Below are positions 8,069 through 14,339 of a DNA stretch of 39,052 nucleotides, one piece after another (the stretch's first letter is position 1; the number at the start of each line of letters is the position of its first letter). The notes beneath the pieces are model-generated. The model did no database searches, was not told the DNA's origin, and saw only the letters and a list, made by a program, of their open reading frames with translations. A program made the translations under genes and the position numbers. Source of the stretch: Streptomyces triticagri (GTDB taxonomy: Bacteria; Actinomycetota; Actinomycetes; Streptomycetales; Streptomycetaceae); the NCBI RefSeq assembly GCF_003429565.1, contig NZ_QUAK01000042.1, positions 1-39,052 on the forward strand, read 5' to 3'.

Positions 8069-9102
8069 CCCAGACGCCGCATGCCACCGCCGCCCGGCCC
8101 CGCGCGGTGCTGGCGATGAGCCGGGAGACCCGGGACGCGATCTTCGGCGGGGAGGCCCTGGCGCGGATCGCCCGGCTCGCTCGGATCGACACCGAGGTGC
8201 TCGTCACCGACTTCGTTGCGCCCGATCCGGTGCTCGGCAGGATGCTCGCCGAGACCGAGGTGCTCGTCACCGGCTGGGGGTGTCCGCGGATCGACCGGGC
8301 CGCGCTCAGCCGGATGCCGCGGCTGCGGGCCGTCGTGCACTCGGCCGGCAGCGTCAAGCACCACATCACGGACGCCTGTTGGGAGCGGGGTGTCCAGGTC
8401 AGCACGGCCGCGGCCGCGAACGCCCTGCCGGTCGCCGAGTACACGGTGGCGGCGATCCTGTTCGCCAACAAGCGGGTGCTCGACGGCGCGTACGCCTACC
8501 GGCAGTCCCGACAGCGGGTGAACCTCCTCGAGCGCTTCCCCTCGGTCGGCAACTACCGCCGTACGGTGGGCCTGGTCGGTGCGTCCCGGATCGGGCGCCG
8601 GGTGGTGGAGCTCCTGCGGCCCTTCGACGTACGGGTCCTGGTGCACGATCCGTATCTGAGTGAACGGGAGGCACGGGAGCTCGGGGTGGAGCAGGCCGGC
8701 CTCGACGCGCTCGTCTCACGCAGCGACGTGGTGTCGCTGCACGCACCCGAACTCCCGGCCACCCGGCGGATGTTCGATGCGGCGCGGCTGTCCCTGATGC
8801 CCGACGGCGCCACGCTGATCAATACCGCGCGGGGTTCCCTCGTCGACACCGAGGCGCTGACCAAGGAGGTCAGGACGGGGCGGCTGCACGCCGTCCTCGA
8901 CCACACCGAGCCGGAGGTACTGCCCGCCGACTCACCGCTCTTCGACCTGCCGAACGTCCTGCTGACCCCGCATCTGGCCGGGTCGATCGGCGGTGAACTG
9001 CACCGTCTCGCCGATGCGACGGCGGATGAACTGGGGCGGTACGCACAGGGGTTGACGTTCCGTCACCGTGTGGACCCACAAGCACTGCAGCACTCGGCCT
9101 GA
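8065..9102 (+). CDS. D-2-hydroxyacid dehydrogenase family protein
   Basis: This 345-aa NAD(P)-dependent enzyme belongs to the phosphoglycerate/glycerate dehydrogenase superfamily, which interconverts 2-keto acids and D-2-hydroxy acids. The nucleotide-binding Rossmann segment reads TVGLVGASRIGRRV around residues 167-180. The catalytic triad is present as Arg256 in NTARGSLVD, Glu282 in DHTEPE, and His303 in LTPHLAG. The dinucleotide motif is G-x-S-x-x-G, a slight departure from GxGxxG. The GTG start overlaps the permease stop by 4 bases, so the enzyme is made together with the importer. It probably acts on a sugar-acid intermediate of the imported compound. The exact substrate is unknown. Confidence 0.85.
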   Translation: MTQTPHATAARPRAVLAMSRETRDAIFGGEALARIARLARIDTEVLVTDFVAPDPVLGRMLAETEVLVTGWGCPRIDRAALSRMPRLRAVVHSAGSVKHHITDACWERGVQVSTAAAANALPVAEYTVAAILFANKRVLDGAYAYRQSRQRVNLLERFPSVGNYRRTVGLVGASRIGRRVVELLRPFDVRVLVHDPYLSEREARELGVEQAGLDALVSRSDVVSLHAPELPATRRMFDAARLSLMPDGATLINTARGSLVDTEALTKEVRTGRLHAVLDHTEPEVLPADSPLFDLPNVLLTPHLAGSIGGELHRLADATADELGRYAQGLTFRHRVDPQALQHSA

Positions 9103-9121
9103 CACCCCTGGAGGATCCGAC

Positions 9122-10138
9122 ATGTCCACTGCCCACGACCGCCCGGACGTGCCCGCCCGGGAGCGCCGCGTCCTCGTCGTCGGGATCGACGGGGTCCGCC
9201 TGGACACGCTGGCCGGGGTGCCCACACCGCAGCTGGACTCGGTGGTGACGGCGGGCTTCCTCGCCCCGGTCGACATCGCGCCGGGCACGCCCACGATGTC
9301 GGGTCCCTGCTGGGCGACGATCGTGACCGGCGTCCGGGTGGACAAGCACGCGGTCTGGGGCAACGACCTGACGGGGAACCGTCTCGCCGTCTTCCCCGAC
9401 TTCACCACCCGGTTGAATCTGCAGGACGGCCGGTCCACCTATGTGGCGGCCGGCTGGCAGCCGCTGCTCACCGTCGCGAACGGCGGTCCGCTGTTCCGCG
9501 AGCCGTCCCGGATCAGCCACTGCGCGGCCGCCGCGGACACCGTCGAGGCCTGGGAGGCGGCGGACGAGCAGGTCACCGCCGATGCGGTGCAGGTGCTGGC
9601 CGGCGGCGATCCGGTGGCGTCGTTCGTCTATCTCGGCGCGGTGGACGAGACCGGCCATGTGCTCGGCTGCGGTGCGGAGTACCACCGGTCGGTGGCCCGG
9701 GCCGACGCACGTCTCGGCCGGCTCCTGGAAGCGGTGCGCTCCCGGCCCTCGTACGCCGAAGAGGCCTGGACGGTGATCGTGGTGACCGACCACGGCCACC
9801 GCGACGAGGGCGGGCACGGCGGGCGTACCGCGCTGGAGACCACGGCCTGGGTGGCCTGCGCGGGGCCGGACGTCCCGGCGGGCGTGCGGGTCGACGGCAT
9901 ACGGCACGAGGACGTGGCGGCCCAGGTGTTCGCCTCGCTCGGCAGGACCGCGGACTCGCACTGGACGCTCGACGGCCGCCCGTTCACCGCGTCGTTCACG
10001 GAGCCGGCCGTGCGGGAGGCGGCCGTGCGGGATGCGGCCGTGTGCGAGCCGGTGGACCGATCAGGCGGGGCGGGCCGCGATACCGCGGGTGACCAGGGCG
10101 ACCACGGCCTCGAAGGCTCCCTGCGCGTCGGGTCGTGA
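9122..10138 (+). CDS. Alkaline-phosphatase-superfamily hydrolase (nucleotide pyrophosphatase/phosphodiesterase-like)
   Basis: This 338-aa protein has no signal peptide, so it probably acts in the cytoplasm. The metal-site pattern of the alkaline phosphatase superfamily is present: VVGIDGVR (Asp23), a nucleophile region GTPTMSGPCWATIVTG (Thr58 or Ser60), DETGH, TDHGHRDEG, and a late His in GGHGG. This matches type I phosphodiesterases, but sulfatases and phosphoglycerate mutases share the fold. The ATG follows GGAGG, 19 bp after the dehydrogenase gene. The last 26 codons overlap the 3' end of the opposite-strand tetR gene. The tail just before that overlap contains three 15-nt repeats (EAAVRDAAV-type residues), so it may be a run-on extension. 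Substrate unknown. Confidence 0.8.
   Translation: MSTAHDRPDVPARERRVLVVGIDGVRLDTLAGVPTPQLDSVVTAGFLAPVDIAPGTPTMSGPCWATIVTGVRVDKHAVWGNDLTGNRLAVFPDFTTRLNLQDGRSTYVAAGWQPLLTVANGGPLFREPSRISHCAAAADTVEAWEAADEQVTADAVQVLAGGDPVASFVYLGAVDETGHVLGCGAEYHRSVARADARLGRLLEAVRSRPSYAEEAWTVIVVTDHGHRDEGGHGGRTALETTAWVACAGPDVPAGVRVDGIRHEDVAAQVFASLGRTADSHWTLDGRPFTASFTEPAVREAAVRDAAVCEPVDRSGGAGRDTAGDQGDHGLEGSLRVGS
10006..10050 (+). repeat. 15-nt tandem repeat, three copies, in the hydrolase C-terminal tail
   Basis: GGCCGTGCGGGAGGC, GGCCGTGCGGGATGC and the diverged GGCCGTGTGCGAGCC follow one another. They encode AVREAAVRDAAV-like residues after the conserved domain ends, suggesting local duplication extended this tail. 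Confidence 0.65.
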
Positions 10139-10657
10139 CCACTCGGGAGCGTGCACCGGGTCGTGGAAATGGGCGGTCGCCTCGAAGAGGGCGCGGGCTG
10201 TCACCGGCAGATCCTCGATCGCGAACTCGCCCTGCGCCACGCCCTCCTGGAGAATGACGGTCAGCTGACCGATCAGCTCATCGATGTGTGCGTCGACCAC
10301 TCCGCCCTGCTCGGTGGTGAGCACGGTGTACGTGGCGAACAGCTCGGGGTCGTCGCCCGCCTTGTGCCGTTTGGCGTCGAAGAGCGCCGAGAGCCAGTGC
10401 CGCAGTTTGGCGGTGGGTGCCTCGGAGCCGGCGACGACGTCGGCGAGCAGCGCGGTCGTCCGGTCCAGCCAGCGCTTGGTGACCGCCCCGCGCAGCTCGG
10501 CCTTGGTGGCGAAGTGCCGGTACACCGAGCCGTGGCTGACCCCGAGCGCCCGCGCCACGTCGACCACGTTGGCCTTCGCGGCGCCGTGCCGGCGCAGCAC
10601 CTCCTCGGTCGCGGCGAGGATGCGCTCGGGGGTCAGGGGTTCGCTGGGCGGTGGCAT
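10061..10657 (-). CDS. TetR-family transcriptional regulator
   Basis: This 198-aa repressor has the TetR N-terminal helix-turn-helix (TPERILAATEEVLRRHGAAKANVVDVARALGVSHGSVYRHFATKAELR) at residues 6-55. A variable ligand-binding helical domain follows, with LRHWLSALFDAKRHKAGDDPELFATY in its middle. It lies 24 bp downstream of an aldo/keto reductase gene on the same strand and is probably cotranscribed with it. The strong palindrome upstream of the reductase gene is the likely operator. No Shine-Dalgarno is visible before the ATG. Its 3' end overlaps the opposite-strand hydrolase gene by 78 bp. The ligand is unknown. Confidence 0.9.
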   Translation of the reverse strand: MPPPSEPLTPERILAATEEVLRRHGAAKANVVDVARALGVSHGSVYRHFATKAELRGAVTKRWLDRTTALLADVVAGSEAPTAKLRHWLSALFDAKRHKAGDDPELFATYTVLTTEQGGVVDAHIDELIGQLTVILQEGVAQGEFAIEDLPVTARALFEATAHFHDPVHAPEWSRPDAQGAFEAVVALVTRGIAARPA

Positions 10658-10681
10658 GGCAGTGACCGTACCGGGCGCAGA

Positions 10682-11710
10682 TCAGTGCTCGCTGTCCAGG
10701 TGTGCCATCTGGGCCGCGGGGTAGCGGTCGCCGGCTGCCGAGTCCGCGGGGACGGCCGCCTCGATGGCGGCGAGGTCGGCGGCATCCAGGGTGACGTCGA
10801 GTGCGCCGAGCGACTCGGCCAGACGCTCCCGGGTGCGGGCGCCGACCAGCGGCACGATGTCGTCGCCGGGCTGTGCGCCGCCGCCGAGCACCCAGGCGAT
10901 CGCGATCTGGGCGACGGTCGCGCCCTTCTGTTCGGCGATCTTGCGCAGTCGCTCGACGAGGTCCAGGTTGTGCCGGAGGTTGTCGCCCTGGAAGCGGGGG
11001 CTCACGGAGCGGAAGTCGCCGGGCGAGAGCTCGCGGTCGAGGCTGAAGTGGCCGGAGATGAGACCGCGGGAGAGGACGCCGTACGCGGTGATGCCGATGC
11101 CGAGCTCGCGGGTGGTGGGCAGGATCTCGGCCTCGATGCCGCGGGACATCAGTGAGTACTCGATCTGCAGGTCGCTGATGGGAGCGGTGGCGGCGGCGCG
11201 GCGCACAGTGTCCGCGCCGACCTCGGAGAGGCCGATGTGCCGGACGTGTCCCTTCTCGACGAGGTCGGCGATGGCGCCGACGGTCTCCTCGACGGGGACG
11301 TCCGGGTCGAGGCGGGCGAGGCGGTAGACGTCGATGTGGTCGACGCCGAGGCGCTGCAGGCTGTAGGCGGCGAAGTTCCGCACGGCTTCCGGGCGGCCGT
11401 CGGAGCCGCTCCAACCGCCGTCGGGGTCGCGCAGGGCGCCGAACTTGACGCTGGTCAGGGCGTTTTCGCGGACTGCGGTGGGGGCGCTGCGGAGGGCTTC
11501 GCCGATCAGCAGCTCGTTGTGCCCCATGCCGTAGAAGTCGCCGGTGTCGAGCAGGGTGACGCCGGCGTCGAGTGCGGCGTGGATGGTGGCCAGGGATTCG
11601 GTGCGGTCGGCGGCGCCGTACAGGGCGGACATGCCCATGCAGCCGAGGCCGAGCGCGGAGACGCGGGGGCCGGTGGTGCCGAGCTTGCGGGTCGGGACGG
11701 TGGGGGTCAT
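10682..11710 (-). CDS. Aldo/keto reductase with altered catalytic tetrad
   Basis: This 342-aa NADPH-dependent (beta/alpha)8-barrel oxidoreductase opens with the family strand RKLGTTGPRVSALGLGCMGMS. Three of the four catalytic residues are visible: Asp55 and Tyr60 in LLDTGDFYG, and Lys89 in TSVKFG. The position of the fourth, normally His in a segment like LYYQHRVDP, reads VYRLARLDP, so Ala132 replaces His. The ATG at 11710 is preceded by GGAGGA. The gene is first in an operon with a TetR regulator and lies behind a 36-bp palindrome. Family certain, substrate unknown; it may reduce a toxic aldehyde or quinone that also serves as TetR ligand. Confidence 0.9.
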   Translation of the reverse strand: MTPTVPTRKLGTTGPRVSALGLGCMGMSALYGAADRTESLATIHAALDAGVTLLDTGDFYGMGHNELLIGEALRSAPTAVRENALTSVKFGALRDPDGGWSGSDGRPEAVRNFAAYSLQRLGVDHIDVYRLARLDPDVPVEETVGAIADLVEKGHVRHIGLSEVGADTVRRAAATAPISDLQIEYSLMSRGIEAEILPTTRELGIGITAYGVLSRGLISGHFSLDRELSPGDFRSVSPRFQGDNLRHNLDLVERLRKIAEQKGATVAQIAIAWVLGGGAQPGDDIVPLVGARTRERLAESLGALDVTLDAADLAAIEAAVPADSAAGDRYPAAQMAHLDSEH

Positions 11711-11765
11711 GCGATTCCTCCGGCGGTGTGGGGTGGCTCGGTGGCGGTGTGCGTCCACCTTGGCA

Positions 11766-11801
11766 TGACGGATGACAGATTTCAATATCTGTCATCCGTC
11801 A
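11766..11801. promoter_or_regulatory. Perfect palindrome, 15-bp arms, probable TetR operator
   Basis: TGACGGATGACAGAT (11766-11780) and ATCTGTCATCCGTCA (11787-11801) are exact inverted copies separated by TTCAAT. The site sits between the divergent reductase-tetR operon and the symporter gene, 56 bp from the reductase start, with no U-tract. Length and symmetry fit a TetR dimer site. It may control both directions. Confidence 0.75.
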
Positions 11802-11996
11802 GCTTCGTGGCCGCTGTGCCCCTCCCAGCTGCCCGTATTCGCCCTACGTCCCGAAACGGGCAGGTCGAAGGGCCCGCGGAGGCAGGGCGCAGGTCCGGGC
11901 GATCCGGGTCGTTCGCGGACCGGCGCGGAGGCTCGCGGCTGGAAACGTTGCCGAAGCGGCCTGTGTCCCGCACCGACCGACGGAGAAGAGCTGCCT

Positions 11997-13505
11997 GTGA
12001 GCATCGCCCCCGAAGCACCCCATGCGACTGACGCACGCGAAGTCCCCACCACCGCCCCCGACCCGGAGGCCGTGGCACGGCATCGTGTGCTCTTCCGCAC
12101 GGTGCACCGCAGGAAGAACCCGCGGCTGCGCCAGTCGGACATCACGGTCACGGAAGAGGTCCAGGTCAGGCGCGCGGTGAAGGCGACGGCGCTCGGCAAC
12201 GCCATGGAGTGGTTCGACTTCGGCGTCTACGCCTATCTCGCCGTCACCATCGGGCAGGTCTTCTTCCCGTCCGGCAACGCCTCCGCGCAGACCCTGTCCG
12301 CGCTCGCCACCTTCGCCGCGGCCTTCCTGGTGCGCCCGCTCGGCGGGATGTTCTTCGGACCGCTCGGCGACCGGGTGGGCCGCAAGAAGATCCTCGCCCT
12401 CACCATGATCATGATGGCGGCGGCGACCCTGGCGATCGGCCTGATCCCCGGCTACGGCACGATCGGCATCTGGGCCCCGGTCCTGCTGATCGTCTGCCGC
12501 ATGGTGCAGGGCTTCTCCACCGGTGGCGAGTACGGCGGCGCCGCGACCTTCATCGCCGAGTACGCACCGGACCGGCGCCGCGGATTCTGGGGCTCCTTCC
12601 TGGAGTTCGGCACCCTGATCGGCTTCACCGCCGCCGCACTGCTCGTGACCGTCCTGACCATGACGCTCGGCGACGACGCGATGCTGGCCTGGGGCTGGCG
12701 CATACCGTTCCTCGTCGCCGGGCCGCTCGGTCTGGTGGGCCTCTATCTGCGGATCAAGCTCGACGAGTCCCCCGCCTTCCAGAAGATGGCGGAGGACGAG
12801 GAGGCGATGACGGCCGGCCGTGAGAAGTCGTCGCTCAAGGAGACCTTCGTGGGCCAGTGGCCGGCGATGCTGCTCTGCATCGCGCTGGTCGCGGCGTTCA
12901 ACATCACGGACTACATGCTGCTCTCGTACATGCCGACGTATCTCACCGAGCTCGGCTTCGGCGAGACCGGCGGGCTGATGTCGATCGTCGTGGTGATGCT
13001 GGTCCTGATGGCCCTGGTCACCTCGGTGGGCCGGCTCTCCGACCGGATCGGGCGCAAGCCCGTGCTCGCCGCCGGATCCCTCGGCTTCATCGTGCTGTCC
13101 GTGCCGAGCTTCCTGCTGATCCAACAGGGCGGCACCGTACCGGTGTTCGCGGGTCTGCTGATTCTCGGACTTGCGCTCGTCTGCTACCTCGGCACGATGT
13201 CCGCGTCGCTGCCGGCGCTGTTCCCGACCCGGGTGCGCTACGGCTCCCTGTCGATCGGCTTCAACCTCTCGGTGTCACTCTTCGGCGGTACGACACCCCT
13301 GGTGGTCGCCGCGCTGATCAGCGCCACCGGCAACAAGCTGATGCCGGCCTTCTACACCATGCTCGCCGGACTCGTCGGCCTGGTGGCCGCCCTGGCGATG
13401 AAGGAGACCGCACGCCGGCCGCTCGAGGGCTCCCCGCCGTCGGTGGCCAGCGACGAGGAGGCGCGGGAGCTGGTGGCGGCCCAGCGGGCGGGACAGCAGG
13501 GCTGA
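11997..13505 (+). CDS. MFS transporter, metabolite:H+ symporter (MHS/ProP-like) family
   Basis: This 502-aa proton symporter has a hydrophilic N-terminus of about 60 residues before helix 1. The MHS hallmark ALGNAMEWFDFGVYAYLA marks helix 1. Motif A appears as GPLGDRVGRKKILALTMIMM, and QGFSTGGEYGGAATFIAEYAP (helix 4-5) is diagnostic of the ProP/ShiA/KgtP group. A second motif A-like loop, GRLSDRIGRKPVL, lies in the second half. Substrates of the family are osmolytes such as proline/betaine and carboxylates such as ketoglutarate or shikimate; which one applies is not readable. The GTG at 11997 follows GGAGAAG. The long upstream frame back to 11772 runs through the palindrome and is not coding. 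Confidence 0.9.
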   Translation: MSIAPEAPHATDAREVPTTAPDPEAVARHRVLFRTVHRRKNPRLRQSDITVTEEVQVRRAVKATALGNAMEWFDFGVYAYLAVTIGQVFFPSGNASAQTLSALATFAAAFLVRPLGGMFFGPLGDRVGRKKILALTMIMMAAATLAIGLIPGYGTIGIWAPVLLIVCRMVQGFSTGGEYGGAATFIAEYAPDRRRGFWGSFLEFGTLIGFTAAALLVTVLTMTLGDDAMLAWGWRIPFLVAGPLGLVGLYLRIKLDESPAFQKMAEDEEAMTAGREKSSLKETFVGQWPAMLLCIALVAAFNITDYMLLSYMPTYLTELGFGETGGLMSIVVVMLVLMALVTSVGRLSDRIGRKPVLAAGSLGFIVLSVPSFLLIQQGGTVPVFAGLLILGLALVCYLGTMSASLPALFPTRVRYGSLSIGFNLSVSLFGGTTPLVVAALISATGNKLMPAFYTMLAGLVGLVAALAMKETARRPLEGSPPSVASDEEARELVAAQRAGQQG

Positions 13506-13511
13506 CGGGTG

Positions 13512-13548
13512 GCGGGCCCGGCGGAGCACGATGCTCGGCCGGGCCCGC
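13512..13548. terminator. Bidirectional hairpin terminator between convergent genes
   Basis: GCGGGCCCGGC (13512-13522) pairs with GCCGGGCCCGC (13538-13548), and an inner GAGCA/TGCTC stem closes a 3-base loop. It lies 6 bp after the symporter stop and 11 bp from the lyase stop, serving both strands. Confidence 0.75.
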
Positions 13549-13559
13549 GGCGCGCCGGT

Positions 13560-14267
13560 TCACTCCACGTCCGCGTACGTCGTCCCCACCTTCAGACCGT
13601 CGATCCAGTTGATGCCCGCCTTGTCCTTCACCTCCGCGCCGTAGGTGCCGAAGCGGGTGTCATTGCCCAGGTCGTCCCAGGTGCGCCCGGAGAACGAGGC
13701 CACCTTCGTGCCGTTGTAGTACGCCTCCACCCAGCCGGACGAGGCGCTGCTCGAGGTGTGGATGCCGAGCACGATCCGCTTGTACGTGCTGGTCTGCACC
13801 GGAGTGCTCCACTTCAGCGTCCACTTCTCGCCGACCTCGATGTGGAAGAGCTTGAGCTCGCCGCCCTCGACCTTCATCAGGACCGGATAGTTCTGCTGGT
13901 GCTGATCGCCGGTGCCGTAGGACTTCCACTGGAAGATCGTGGCGGCGTCGGTGGTGTTGGTCGAGGTGTCCCAGCCGAGGTAGTACGTGGAGTCGTTGCG
14001 GAAGGTGTAGCGGGAGCCGTCCACGGTGATGCCGTGCGCCTCGCAACGGTCGAGTCCGCGCGGCTTGTTGAACTTGAAGACCTGGCCGCGGCCGTCGTTG
14101 TTGTCCTGCGCGACGACGCTGCCGGGCGACTCGCACAGGATCGAGGAGAACACGCCGGTCCCGCCGGATGCGTCGCCGTCCCAGATCAGCGCCGCATGGG
14201 CGGGCTGTGCTGCGACGAGACACCAGGCGAAGACGGCGGCCGTGGTGGCGAGCAGGGGTTTGCGCAT
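13560..14267 (-). CDS. Secreted polysaccharide lyase, PL20/heparin-lyase-I-like jelly-roll fold
   Basis: This 235-aa protein starts with a clear Sec signal peptide (MRKPLLATTAAVFAWCLVAA, cleavage near AHA-AL, residue 25). The mature domain opens LIWDGDASGGTGVFSSILCE and contains FQWKSYGTGDQHQQNYPVLMK and GIHTSSSASSGWVEAYYNGT. These fit the concanavalin-like jelly roll of the Polysacc_lyase group (heparin lyase I, PL20 glucuronan lyase), which cleaves uronic-acid polymers by beta-elimination. Its size is typical of PL20. The ATG follows GGAGG. It lies directly downstream of a PL8 lyase gene, separated by a hairpin. The lyase call is likely. The exact substrate (glucuronan, heparin-like or alginate-like) is open. 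Confidence 0.7.
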   Translation of the reverse strand: MRKPLLATTAAVFAWCLVAAQPAHAALIWDGDASGGTGVFSSILCESPGSVVAQDNNDGRGQVFKFNKPRGLDRCEAHGITVDGSRYTFRNDSTYYLGWDTSTNTTDAATIFQWKSYGTGDQHQQNYPVLMKVEGGELKLFHIEVGEKWTLKWSTPVQTSTYKRIVLGIHTSSSASSGWVEAYYNGTKVASFSGRTWDDLGNDTRFGTYGAEVKDKAGINWIDGLKVGTTYADVE

Positions 14268-14309
14268 GAGCGGCCTCCGTAGGGTCCGGTGAAGGAGGGA
14301 CGGCCGTCC

Positions 14310-14335
14310 GCGGCGCGGGGCTGGGCCCGCGCCGC
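14310..14335 (-). terminator. Hairpin after the PL8 lyase gene
   Basis: GCGGCGCGGG (14310-14319) pairs perfectly with CCCGCGCCGC (14326-14335) around a 6-base loop, 4 bp after the PL8 stop codon. It could end PL8 transcripts or limit read-through into the PL20-like gene. Confidence 0.55.
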
Positions 14336-14339
14336 CGGG

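Noticed and set aside
11772..11996. Extension of the MHS transporter frame upstream of the GTG at 11997
   Set aside because: It would translate through the palindrome, has no ribosome site, and the predicted sequence does not resemble a transporter N-terminus.
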